NCBI GenBank assembly: GCA_900317925.1
Contig: ONIQ01000012.1
Coordinates: 884 to 51,903 of the forward strand
Source of the DNA: an uncultured Bacteroidales bacterium
GTDB lineage: Bacteria > Bacteroidota > Bacteroidia > Bacteroidales > UBA932
Direction of reading: 5' to 3'
Length of the DNA: 51,020 nt
In this document: piece after piece, positions 9,485 to 17,087 of the stretch
How the letters are laid out: each line of letters starts with the position of its first letter
Numbering within the stretch: position 1 is the first letter of the stretch
Translations under genes and position numbers: made by a program
Notes under the pieces: generated by a model
The model's database searches: none
The model's input: only the letters and a program-made list of their open reading frames with translations
What the model was told of the DNA's origin: nothing

Positions 9485-10939
9485 ATGGCAAATTTCAAGG
9501 CGTTGGCAAAGGATACGGCCATCTACGGGGTGAGCAGTATCGTGGGAAGGTTCCTCAACTACCTTCTGGTCCCCTTATATACCTATAAGATTACGGCCGC
9601 CAGCGGCGGATATGGGGTGGTGACCGAGCTGTATGCCTATACCGCCCTGCTGCTGGTCATCCTGACCTACGGGATGGAAACCACGTTCTTCCGATTTGCG
9701 AACAAGGAAGGGGAAGATCCCAGACAGGTGTTCTCTACCATCCTTCGCATGGTGGGCACGACGTCGGCGCTCTTTGCCGGTCTTGTCCTGGCTTTCCTGG
9801 GCCCGATCAGCCGGGGCATGGGGTATGCCGGCCATCCCGCCTTTGTGGGGGCGATGGCGGCCACCGTGGCCCTGGACGCCTTCCAGGCCATCCTGTTCGC
9901 TTACCTCCGGTATCAGAAAAAGGCCATTAAGTTTGCCTCCTTGAAGCTGCTGTTCATTTTCCTGAACATCACGCTGAACCTGGTCTATTTCGTGGTGCTG
10001 CCCAAGCTGGGTGCGGTGTCCACGCTCAATGTGGGCTACGTCTTCTATATCAACCTGTTTTGTACGGCGACCATCACCTTCTTTTTTGCGAAAGAGCTCA
10101 AAGGCATCACCTATGGCTTCGACGGCGCCCTGATGCGGAGGATGCTTGCCTATACCTGGCCGCTGCTGATCCTGGGAATCGCCGGTATCCTGAACCAGAC
10201 GGCCGATAAAATCCTCTTCCCGCACATCTATCCGGGCGAGGATGCCAAAATGCAGCTGGGCATTTACGGGGCGGCGAGCAAGATAGCCATGATCATGGCC
10301 ATGATTACCCAGGCGTTCCGGTATGCCTATGAACCCTTCGTATTCGGAGGGGCGAAGGAGAAAGACAGCCGGGAGACCTACGCAAAGGGAATGCGTTATT
10401 TCCTGGTTTTCACCCTGCTGGCCTATCTGTGCGTGCTGGCGTTCTTGCCTGTGCTGCGGTACATTATCAGCCCGGAATACTGGGATGGATTGCGGGTGGT
10501 GCCCATCGTGATGGCGGCCGAAATCCTCATGGGGGTATATTTTAACCTGTCCTTCTGGTATAAACTATCGGACCGGACCCTCTGGGGCGCGGTTTTTTCG
10601 GGCGTGGGCTGTGCCGTACTCATTGGGGTGAACCTGGTCCTGGTGCCCCGCATCGGATATATGGGCTGCGCCTGGGGAGGCGTCGCGGGATACGGTTCGG
10701 CCATGCTCCTGTCCTACCTGGTGGGCCAGAAATATGAGCCGGTGAACTACCGGGTTCCGGTCCTGCTGGCCTATGTCGCCTTGACGGCCGCCTTGTCACT
10801 CCTGGTCTTGTGGTCGGGGGATCACCTGGGCCGGATCGGGTCATTGGCCTTGAATACGCTGGCCGTGCTGGCCTTCGCCGGGGTGGTTTTCCGGGTGGAA
10901 TTGCAGCCGGTCCTGCGGGCCCGACACAACGTATCATAA
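9485..10939 (+). CDS. Polysaccharide flippase (Wzx/MATE-like)
   Basis: Hydrophobic protein of 484 residues with about 12-14 predicted membrane segments and the N-terminal pattern typical of oligosaccharide flippases (DTAIYGVSSIVGRFLNYLLV). Such proteins move lipid-linked sugars across the inner membrane during O-antigen, capsule or exopolysaccharide synthesis. A glycosyltransferase gene follows within 20 nt, supporting a role in surface glycans, although no full polysaccharide locus surrounds the pair. The cargo cannot be told from the sequence. Confidence 0.88.
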   Translation: MANFKALAKDTAIYGVSSIVGRFLNYLLVPLYTYKITAASGGYGVVTELYAYTALLLVILTYGMETTFFRFANKEGEDPRQVFSTILRMVGTTSALFAGLVLAFLGPISRGMGYAGHPAFVGAMAATVALDAFQAILFAYLRYQKKAIKFASLKLLFIFLNITLNLVYFVVLPKLGAVSTLNVGYVFYINLFCTATITFFFAKELKGITYGFDGALMRRMLAYTWPLLILGIAGILNQTADKILFPHIYPGEDAKMQLGIYGAASKIAMIMAMITQAFRYAYEPFVFGGAKEKDSRETYAKGMRYFLVFTLLAYLCVLAFLPVLRYIISPEYWDGLRVVPIVMAAEILMGVYFNLSFWYKLSDRTLWGAVFSGVGCAVLIGVNLVLVPRIGYMGCAWGGVAGYGSAMLLSYLVGQKYEPVNYRVPVLLAYVALTAALSLLVLWSGDHLGRIGSLALNTLAVLAFAGVVFRVELQPVLRARHNVS

Positions 10940-10946
10940 TTTTTTG

Positions 10947-10954
10947 TATCTTTG
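10947..10954 (+). promoter_or_regulatory. -7 box 4 nt before the glycosyltransferase start
   Basis: TATCTTTG matches TAnnTTTG and is followed by only four bases before the ATG at 10959. A transcript from here would start at or next to the start codon and be leaderless. The gene can also be read from the flippase promoter. Confidence 0.45.
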
Positions 10955-10958
10955 TCAA

Positions 10959-11960
10959 ATGAACAAGTTGCTGGTCATTCGATTTTCCGCCATTGGAGAT
11001 GTTGCGTTGAGTGTCTTGGCAGTGCGGGCGCTGCGGGAGGCCTATCCCGACTTGGACATTACCGTCGTCACGCGTGAACACCTGCTGTGCCTGTTCGAGG
11101 ATATTCCCAACCTGTCTTTTTTCATGGTTCCGCATCATCCCGAATGGGAAGACCGGCTGGAACTGATCCGCCAGTTGCAGGGAAACAAGTTTGACGCGGT
11201 GGCCGATTTGCAAAATACGTTCACGTCCCGCACCCTGTGCCGGGTGATTGCCTGCAGAGGCTGCCGGGTCGAACGGTTCGATCGGTGCCGAAAGCCGCTG
11301 CGCAAGCTTACGAAACACCGTCCCGGAGCGGAACCGGTCCGGGAAGAGGTCCTGCGTTTCCTGGATGTATTTGCCCGTCTGGGCTACCCCGTCAATCCGC
11401 CGGTAGTGAAGCGGAAAACGCTTCCCGTTCCCGAGGTATTCGGCCCCAAAGAGGGCCGCTGGGTGGGGCTTGCTCCGTTTACGACCAAACTGACCAAGAT
11501 GTACCCGCTGGACAGCGCCGCCGAAGTGGTGCGCCGTTTGCACGATGAATTCGACAAGGTCTTCATCTTTTCCGGAGCCAACGCCGAGCAGCATTTCTGC
11601 GAGGAGATGACCCGCCTGTATCCCCGGGTCGAGACGGTCTATGGCCGGACGAACCTGGCCGGAGAAGTGGCGCTCATTTCCAACCTGGATGTGCTGGTGT
11701 GCGCCGCCGGGGCGACCATGCATATGGCCCGGCTCACGGGCGCGCCCATTGTGGCGCTTTGGGGCGGAACGCATCCGGCCTGCGGTTACGGCGCCTACGG
11801 GGCCGATCCCGAGCGGGACTATCTGCAGCTGGACCTGCCCTGCCGGCCGTGCTCTGCCTTCGGGGAAGGATATTGCCGCCGGGAAGACTATGCCTGCCTG
11901 AACCGCCTGACGCCAGACATGATTCTGGACAAGGTACATGACGTGGTCGGGAAAAAATAA
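10959..11960 (+). CDS. Glycosyltransferase family 9 (heptosyltransferase-like)
   Basis: GT-B fold enzyme of the ADP-heptose:LPS heptosyltransferase family, expected to add a sugar to the LPS core or a related acceptor on the cytoplasmic face. The N-terminus (LLVIRFSAIGDVALSVLAVRAL) and the C-terminal donor-binding part (CAAGATMHMARLTGAPIVALWG) are typical. Residues 20-25 from the C-terminus include Cys-rich CRPCSAFGEGYC, common in this family. At 333 residues it is normal length. The true start is ATG 10959; an upstream TTG at 10944 lies in the promoter. It follows the flippase and ends at a strong terminator. Confidence 0.9.
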   Translation: MNKLLVIRFSAIGDVALSVLAVRALREAYPDLDITVVTREHLLCLFEDIPNLSFFMVPHHPEWEDRLELIRQLQGNKFDAVADLQNTFTSRTLCRVIACRGCRVERFDRCRKPLRKLTKHRPGAEPVREEVLRFLDVFARLGYPVNPPVVKRKTLPVPEVFGPKEGRWVGLAPFTTKLTKMYPLDSAAEVVRRLHDEFDKVFIFSGANAEQHFCEEMTRLYPRVETVYGRTNLAGEVALISNLDVLVCAAGATMHMARLTGAPIVALWGGTHPACGYGAYGADPERDYLQLDLPCRPCSAFGEGYCRREDYACLNRLTPDMILDKVHDVVGKK

Positions 11961-11962
11961 AG

Positions 11963-11987
11963 GCTCCGGGATTCCGGAGCTCTTTTT
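11963..11987. terminator. Bidirectional terminator between glycosyltransferase and tRNA-Leu
   Basis: GCTCCGG (11963-11969) and CCGGAGC (11974-11980) form a 7-bp stem with a 4-nt loop. On the plus strand TCTTTTT follows. On the minus strand the same stem is followed by CTTTATTTTTT, so it can end both convergent transcripts. Confidence 0.85.
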
Positions 11988-11988
11988 G

Positions 11989-12072
11989 TGCGGTGGGTGA
12001 GACTCGAACTCACACGCAAGCAATATGCACTACCCCCTCAAAGTAGCGTGTCTACCATTTCACCACCACCGC
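11989..12072 (-). tRNA. tRNA-Leu (GAG anticodon)
   Basis: On the minus strand the acceptor arm GCGGTGG pairs with CCACCGC, discriminator A. The anticodon stem CTACT/GGTAG closes the 7-nt loop TTGAGGG, giving anticodon GAG (CUC/CUU codons). The T-arm contains GTTCGAGTC, and the variable arm is long, as in class II tRNAs. CCA is not encoded. Length is 84 nt. Confidence 0.95.
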
Positions 12073-12088
12073 AGTTGAGTTGGGACTG

Positions 12089-12119
12089 CAAAGTTATAGA
12101 TAAATCTCGGAATTGCAAA
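12089..12119 (-). promoter_or_regulatory. Promoter of tRNA-Leu
   Basis: On the minus strand TTTG (12119-12116), a 19-nt spacer and TAACTTTG (12096-12089) fit the Bacteroidetes -33/-7 consensus. The tRNA begins 16 nt further on. Confidence 0.8.
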
Positions 12120-12124
12120 AAAAT

Positions 12125-12832
12125 ATGAAAAAATTAATCGGATTCGATTTGGACGGAACGCTCACCCAGCACCGTACACCCATTCCGGAGGCCGTTCGCA
12201 CCCTCTTGGACGACCTGGGCCGCCGCTACCGCTTGGTGATGGTCGGTGCGGGGAACTGTCCCCGCATTTTCGCGCAGATGGGAAACTATCCCATCGACAT
12301 CGTCGGCAATTACGGCATGCAGGAAGCGACGGTGGAAAACGGCGCGCTTCGCATCATCCGCCAGGATACCTGTCCGGCCGACCGGGAACGTTTCCTTCGC
12401 GAAGCCGCCCGTCTGCGGAAACAGTACGGATACACGGATTATGCGGGTGATTCGGTGGAATTCCACGAGAGCGGGATGGTTACCTTCGCGCTCCTCGGGA
12501 CGAAGGCCGACCTGGCCGATAAACTCGCGTTCGATCCCGATCGCAGCAAACGCCGCGTCATGTATGCCGAGGTCTGCAAGACCTTCCCGGATTACGTGGT
12601 CTATATCGGCGGGTCTTCCTCTTTCGACCTTGCTCCGGCCCGCTACAACAAATACGATGCGATGTGTGCCTACGGGGCAGCCCGCGGCATCGGGGTGAAG
12701 GAGATGATTTTTGTGGGGGACGATTTCGACGACGGAGGAGGGGATTCCCACATCCGCCTGCGGGGGATGGACTACGTGCGCATCGAAGATTATCGCACCG
12801 CGCCCGAAACCCTTCGGCACATATTCTTATAG
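12125..12832 (+). CDS. HAD-IIB phosphatase resembling eukaryotic phosphomannomutase
   Basis: Haloacid dehalogenase superfamily enzyme of about 235 residues. Motif I is FDLDGTLT, with both nucleophile and acid aspartates. The C-terminal motif IV region is FVGDDFDDGGGD. Three internal stretches line up in order with eukaryotic-type phosphomannomutases as I remember them: VEFHESGMVTFALLG, a basic DPDRSKR, and IGGSSSFDLAPARYNKYDA. This suggests a sugar-phosphate phosphatase or mutase; the substrate is not known. The start is ATG 12125, as an earlier TTG lies in the tRNA promoter region. It sits alone between tRNA-Leu and the rpsP promoter. Confidence 0.8.
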   Translation: MKKLIGFDLDGTLTQHRTPIPEAVRTLLDDLGRRYRLVMVGAGNCPRIFAQMGNYPIDIVGNYGMQEATVENGALRIIRQDTCPADRERFLREAARLRKQYGYTDYAGDSVEFHESGMVTFALLGTKADLADKLAFDPDRSKRRVMYAEVCKTFPDYVVYIGGSSSFDLAPARYNKYDAMCAYGAARGIGVKEMIFVGDDFDDGGGDSHIRLRGMDYVRIEDYRTAPETLRHIFL

Positions 12833-12836
12833 AGAA

Positions 12837-12868
12837 TTTGCAAAAAAACAGAATTGTGTGTACCTTTG
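12837..12868 (+). promoter_or_regulatory. Promoter of the rpsP-rimM-feoAB operon
   Basis: TTTG (12837-12840), exactly 20 nt, then TACCTTTG (12861-12868): one of the best matches to the Bacteroidetes consensus in the window. The leader is about 50 nt. Confidence 0.88.
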
Positions 12869-12873
12869 CACCC

Positions 12874-12890
12874 GCTCTACGAGATAGAGC
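12874..12890 (+). promoter_or_regulatory. Hairpin at the 5' end of the rpsP leader
   Basis: GCTCTA (12874-12879) and TAGAGC (12885-12890) form a perfect 6-bp stem with a 5-nt loop at the very start of the predicted transcript. It could protect the 5' end or act as a ribosomal-protein leader; nothing in the sequence decides this. Confidence 0.45.
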
Positions 12891-12922
12891 ATAACGGTTA
12901 ATTTTTAAAAAACAGATTTACA

Positions 12923-13474
12923 ATGGCTGTTAAAATTCGTTTACAGCGCCACGGAAAGAAGAATTTCGCATTCTTCCACATTGTCGTGGCTGACTCCCGC
13001 GCACCGCGCGACGGTCGTTTCATCGAGCAGCTCGGCTCGTACAATCCCAACACCAATCCTGCCACGATCGTGCTCAACTCCGAACGCGCCCTTGCCTGGC
13101 TGAATGTCGGTGCCCAGCCCACGCTGACGGCCCGCCGCATCCTTTCCTATGAGGGTGTGATGCTGCGCAAGCACCTTGCCGGTGGTGTTGCCAAGGGTGC
13201 CCTGACCCAGGAGCAGGCAGACGCCAAGTTCGCCGCCTGGATGTCCGAGCGCAACTCCAAGATCCTGGCCAAGAAGCAGGGTCTGTCCAAGGCTGCCGCC
13301 GAGGCCGCCAAGGCTACCGCCGAGGCTGAAGCCAAGGTGAGCGCCGAGCGTGCCGAAGCCATCGCCAAGAAGAAAGCCGAGGCCGCCGAGGAAGCTGCAA
13401 AGGCTGCTGCGGAGGCTGCTGAAGCCGCTGCAGGCGAGGCTGCCGAAGAGGCTCCGGCCGAGGAGAACGCGTGA
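12923..13474 (+). CDS. rpsP: 30S ribosomal protein S16 with Ala-rich tail
   Basis: Residues 1 to about 80 are a standard S16 ([20 protein letters not shown], then [13 protein letters not shown]). S16 binds 16S rRNA early in 30S assembly. The protein is 183 residues instead of about 80-90 because of a long extension (about residues 115-183) of Ala, Glu and Lys repeats ending in acidic residues, predicted helical. Such tails are common in Bacteroidetes S16; their role is unclear. The downstream rimM start GTG overlaps this stop as GTGA. Confidence 0.96.
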   Translation: MAVKIRLQRHGKKNFAFFHIVVADSRAPRDGRFIEQLGSYNPNTNPATIVLNSERALAWLNVGAQPTLTARRILSYEGVMLRKHLAGGVAKGALTQEQADAKFAAWMSERNSKILAKKQGLSKAAAEAAKATAEAEAKVSAERAEAIAKKKAEAAEEAAKAAAEAAEAAAGEAAEEAPAEENA

Positions 13475-13968
13475 TCCAGATCGCCCAAGTTCTCAAGTCC
13501 AACGGCGCCGACGGCGAAGTCTTACTGGGCTTTCGCGGCGTCGATTCGGACGAAATGAATCTACAGGAACCGGTGTTCATCTATTTCGATGGACTTCCGG
13601 TTCCATTTTTTATCGAAAAACTGACTCCCCGCGGGGTCTCGAAGGCCCTTTGCCGCCTTACCGGCATCCGCTCGCTGGCCGATGCCGAAGAACTTGCCGG
13701 CGCGGCGGTATATGCCGATCCCGCCACCCTTGATCGGGAGGAAGAGGAGGCGGAACTCGACCTGGATACCCTGGTGGGGTGGACGGTCTGCCGGGCCGAT
13801 ACCCGGGAAGAGGTGGGGACGGTAAGCGGCTACGAGGATATCCCCGGAAATCCCTGCCTGTACATCGAACCGGGATCGGTCCTGGTGCCCCTGCACGAAG
13901 ACCTGGTCGTGGATGTGGATGAGGATTCCCGGACCCTGACCTTGATCATACCGGAGGGCCTGCTATGA
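13471..13968 (+). CDS. rimM: Ribosome maturation factor RimM
   Basis: Assists maturation of the 30S head and binds S19. The N-terminal RimM barrel ([18 protein letters not shown]) and the C-terminal PRC-like barrel ([18 protein letters not shown], ending in IPEGLL) are both visible. At 165 residues it is normal. It begins with GTG, overlapping the rpsP stop by 4 nt, and its own stop overlaps the next ATG as ATGA, so three genes are translationally linked. Confidence 0.92.
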   Translation: MIQIAQVLKSNGADGEVLLGFRGVDSDEMNLQEPVFIYFDGLPVPFFIEKLTPRGVSKALCRLTGIRSLADAEELAGAAVYADPATLDREEEEAELDLDTLVGWTVCRADTREEVGTVSGYEDIPGNPCLYIEPGSVLVPLHEDLVVDVDEDSRTLTLIIPEGLL

Positions 13969-16334
13969 CGCTGGCGGATCTGCATACCGGAGAACAGGCG
14001 GTCATCGTCAAGGTGAACGGCCACGGTAGTTTCCGCAAACGCCTGATTGAGATGGGCTTCATTCGCGGGAAGAAGGTCCGCGTGGTCCTGAACGCCCCGC
14101 TGAAGGACCCCATCGAATATGAAGTGCTGGGTTATCGGCTTTCCCTCCGGCGCGAAGAGGCGGAACGGATCGAGGTGGTGAGCGAAGGAGAGGCCCTCCA
14201 AGCGCTTGTCAGCGACGAACACCTGCAAGGACTGCCGGCCGATATGGCGGAAACCGAACGGCTCGACCGGGCGCTGGAACATGTGGCCGAGGAACGGCAC
14301 CATGTGATCCGCGTGGCCCTGGTGGGCAATCCCAACTGCGGGAAAACTTCGCTTTTCAACATGGCGTCTGGCAGCCACGAGCACGTGGGGAATTATTCCG
14401 GCGTAACGGTGGATGCCCGCGAAGGCCGCCTGACCTATAAGAATTACGAAATCGTGCTGGTGGACCTGCCGGGAACCTATTCCCTGTCGGCCTACAGCCC
14501 GGAAGAACGCTATGTCCGGCAGACCCTGATCGAATCCGTTCCCGATATCGTACTCAATGTGGTGGACGCTTCCAACCTGGAGCGCAACCTGTACCTGACC
14601 ACCCAGCTCATCGACATGAACCTGCGGATGGTCATGGCGTTGAATATGTTCGATGAGTTTACCGGGAAAGGTGACCAGCTGGACCTGCAGCAGTTCGGAT
14701 GGCTGCTGGGCATGCCGGTCTGTCCCACGGTGAGCCGCACCGGCGAGGGGATCCCCCACCTGCTGGACACCCTCATCGCGGTATACGAACAGAACGATCC
14801 GCGCCTGGCGCGCCACATCCACATCAACCACGGGGTGGAACTGGAAAAGAGCATCAACCGCCTGCAAAACCTGCTTTGGCGGGACAGCTACATCCCGGCG
14901 CACTACTCCACCCGCTGGCTTGCCATCAAATTCCTGGAGAACGACAAGGATGTCAACCGCATCCTGGAGGACCGGCCCGGTCGCGATGAGCTGATCGCCG
15001 CGCGTTTTGAGGAGGAGCAGCGCCTGCAGAAGTTGCTGGGCGTAGGGGCCGAGAGTGCCATCGTCGATGCCAAATATGCCTTTGTGCAGGGAGCGCTGGC
15101 CGAGGTGTACCAGCCTTACATCGCGGAGCGGCCGCGCAGTACCTGGACCGACAAGATTGACGCACTGGTGACGAACCGCTGGCTGGCCTTCCCCATCTTC
15201 ATCCTGTTCCTGTACGTGATTTTCCAGGCGACCTTCTCCCTGGGGCAGTACCCGATGGACTGGATTGAATGGCTGGTGGGCAAGTTCGGCGAAGGTGTGG
15301 GGGCCATCATGACGGACGGCTGGCTGAAAGACCTGGTGGTAAACGGCCTCATTGCCGGTGCCGGAAGCGTCCTGGTCTTCCTGCCCAACATCCTGATTCT
15401 GTATTTCTTTATTTCCTTGATGGAGGACTCCGGGTATATGTCCCGCGCGGCCTTCATCATGGAAAAACTGATGCATAAGATTGGCTTGCACGGCAAGTCC
15501 TTCATTCCCATGGTCATGGGCTTCGGGTGCAACGTGCCGGCCATCATGGCCACGCGCATCATCGAAAGCCCCAAGAGCCGGTGGATTACCATTGCAATCA
15601 TCCCGTTCATGTCCTGCGCGGGCCGCCTGCCGGTGTTCGTGTTGCTGGCGGGCGCGTTTTTCCCCCAGGCGCCGGCCCTGGCCCTGCTGGGCATCTACCT
15701 GCTGGGCATCGTCCTGGCCATCCTTTCCTCGCTGGTCCTGAGCCGGTTCATCAAGGAGGACGACCTGCCCTTTGTAATGGAACTGCCGCCGTACCGGATG
15801 CCTACCTGGAAGGCCATCGCCCGTCACACCTGGGAGAAGGGACGGCAGTACCTGCAGAAGATTGCCACCACCATCATGCTCTGTTCCCTGATTATCTGGG
15901 CGCTGGGATACTTCCCGCATAGCGACGCTCCCGACCAGAAGGAACAGTCCTACCTGGCCATGGTGGGGAAGGCCGTCGCTCCGGTCATGGAGCCCCTCGG
16001 CTTCAATTGGAAGATGGATGTGGGCCTGATTACCGGCGTGGCCGCCAAAGAACTGGTGGTGAGTTCCCTGGGCGTGATGTATGCGGGGGCCGGAGAGGAA
16101 GGCTCGGTCGGCGATGCCCAGTTGCAGGAGACCCTGCGACAGGATCTTACCTTGCCCGCCGCAGTGGCCTTCATGATTTTCATCTTGCTGTATTTCCCCT
16201 GCATCGCCACCTTTATCGCCATCCGGAATGAAACCGGCCGGTGGAAATGGGCGATTCTTTGCTGTACCTACACCATTGTCGTGGCCTGGATTGTCGCTTT
16301 CCTGGGGAACGTCGTGACAGCGCTGCTGATCTAG
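13965..16334 (+). CDS. feoB: Ferrous iron transporter, FeoA-FeoB fusion
   Basis: Inner-membrane Fe2+ importer. Residues 1 to about 73 are a FeoA-type SH3 domain (LIEMGFIRGKKVRVV, EYEVLGYRLSLRREEAERI). Then comes the FeoB G domain with G1 GNPNCGKTSLF at 121-131, G3 VDLPGTYSLS and G4 NMFDE, a helical linker, and a membrane domain with two gate repeats (FLPNILILYFFISLMEDSGY; FILLYFPCIATF). At 789 residues it fits the FeoAB fusions common in Bacteroidetes. It starts inside the rimM stop (ATGA) and so shares the ribosomal-protein promoter. No Fur-type operator was noticed upstream. Confidence 0.95.
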   Translation: MTLADLHTGEQAVIVKVNGHGSFRKRLIEMGFIRGKKVRVVLNAPLKDPIEYEVLGYRLSLRREEAERIEVVSEGEALQALVSDEHLQGLPADMAETERLDRALEHVAEERHHVIRVALVGNPNCGKTSLFNMASGSHEHVGNYSGVTVDAREGRLTYKNYEIVLVDLPGTYSLSAYSPEERYVRQTLIESVPDIVLNVVDASNLERNLYLTTQLIDMNLRMVMALNMFDEFTGKGDQLDLQQFGWLLGMPVCPTVSRTGEGIPHLLDTLIAVYEQNDPRLARHIHINHGVELEKSINRLQNLLWRDSYIPAHYSTRWLAIKFLENDKDVNRILEDRPGRDELIAARFEEEQRLQKLLGVGAESAIVDAKYAFVQGALAEVYQPYIAERPRSTWTDKIDALVTNRWLAFPIFILFLYVIFQATFSLGQYPMDWIEWLVGKFGEGVGAIMTDGWLKDLVVNGLIAGAGSVLVFLPNILILYFFISLMEDSGYMSRAAFIMEKLMHKIGLHGKSFIPMVMGFGCNVPAIMATRIIESPKSRWITIAIIPFMSCAGRLPVFVLLAGAFFPQAPALALLGIYLLGIVLAILSSLVLSRFIKEDDLPFVMELPPYRMPTWKAIARHTWEKGRQYLQKIATTIMLCSLIIWALGYFPHSDAPDQKEQSYLAMVGKAVAPVMEPLGFNWKMDVGLITGVAAKELVVSSLGVMYAGAGEEGSVGDAQLQETLRQDLTLPAAVAFMIFILLYFPCIATFIAIRNETGRWKWAILCCTYTIVVAWIVAFLGNVVTALLI

Positions 16335-16337
16335 TCC

Positions 16338-17003
16338 TTATGCCTGCCAGGCCGGGTCATTGGCCTTGATATCCTCCCAGAAGGCGGCACGGGCGGTATA
16401 GTGGTAGGGAACAACCCAGAGGATACCGATACCCAGGGTAAAGATGCATGCCAACAGGTACCAGCCGATAAAGCTGAGGTCCAGATAGAACAGGTCGAAT
16501 TTGTGTCCCTTCATCAGCCGGCGGCTCTCGTCGATGGCCTGGTTGGCGCTCAGTTCCGGACGCTCATTCAGGATGTAAAACGTCATGCCGTAGGAATAAC
16601 ACTTGATGAAACCGGGAATGAGAAAAAGGAAGGACCACAGGATAATAAAAACATACATCAGGAATCCACCCCAGACATTGTGCAGCCAATTGTTGAATCC
16701 CATTTGGAACATATTCTGGGTGATCCGGTTGTCTCCCGCGACAAGCAGGCTCCGGTGGGCGTTGAAATAGCCGATCGTCAACGGCCAGGAAACCAGGAAA
16801 CCCAACACGCAAACCCCCGTGGAAAGGCTCACGGGAACAGGGGCCTTTATTCCTGACAGCGCATTGGAAATGGAATAGCCATAGTACGGCCCCAGAATGG
16901 CGCCCACAACGACATATAACACAATCACGGCCAATACCGCAGGTGCCCAGTTGCCTTTCAAGGCTGCCAGGGCTTCATTTTTGTAATCCTGATTCTGTTT
17001 CAT
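16338..17003 (-). CDS. DUF975 family membrane protein
   Basis: Protein of 221 residues with about five hydrophobic segments and the family pattern of an N-terminal NxxALAALKGNW motif and a C-terminal helix after the ESRRLMKGHKFDLFYL sequence. DUF975 proteins are found in many gut bacteria and have no established role. It is divergent from the GH3 gene, and its stop lies three bases from the feoB stop on the other strand. Confidence 0.82.
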   Translation of the reverse strand: MKQNQDYKNEALAALKGNWAPAVLAVIVLYVVVGAILGPYYGYSISNALSGIKAPVPVSLSTGVCVLGFLVSWPLTIGYFNAHRSLLVAGDNRITQNMFQMGFNNWLHNVWGGFLMYVFIILWSFLFLIPGFIKCYSYGMTFYILNERPELSANQAIDESRRLMKGHKFDLFYLDLSFIGWYLLACIFTLGIGILWVVPYHYTARAAFWEDIKANDPAWQA

Positions 17004-17020
17004 AATCGACTAATTTTTTT

Positions 17021-17051
17021 CAAATATAGAATTATTATTTTTGTAATCCAA
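17021..17051 (-). promoter_or_regulatory. Promoter of the DUF975 gene
   Basis: On the minus strand TTG (17051-17049), a 20-nt spacer and TATATTTG (17028-17021), 17 nt before the ATG. It overlaps the divergent promoter of the GH3 gene. Confidence 0.7.
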
Positions 17052-17070
17052 GGCGGAATCCGTATATTTA
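17040..17070 (+). promoter_or_regulatory. Promoter of the GH3 glycosidase gene
   Basis: TTTG (17040-17043), 19 nt, then TATATTTA (17063-17070), one mismatch from TAnnTTTG. The ATG follows 17 nt later. It overlaps the divergent DUF975 promoter, so the two genes may compete for polymerase. Confidence 0.6.
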
Positions 17071-17087
17071 GAAGAAATTAAGATACC

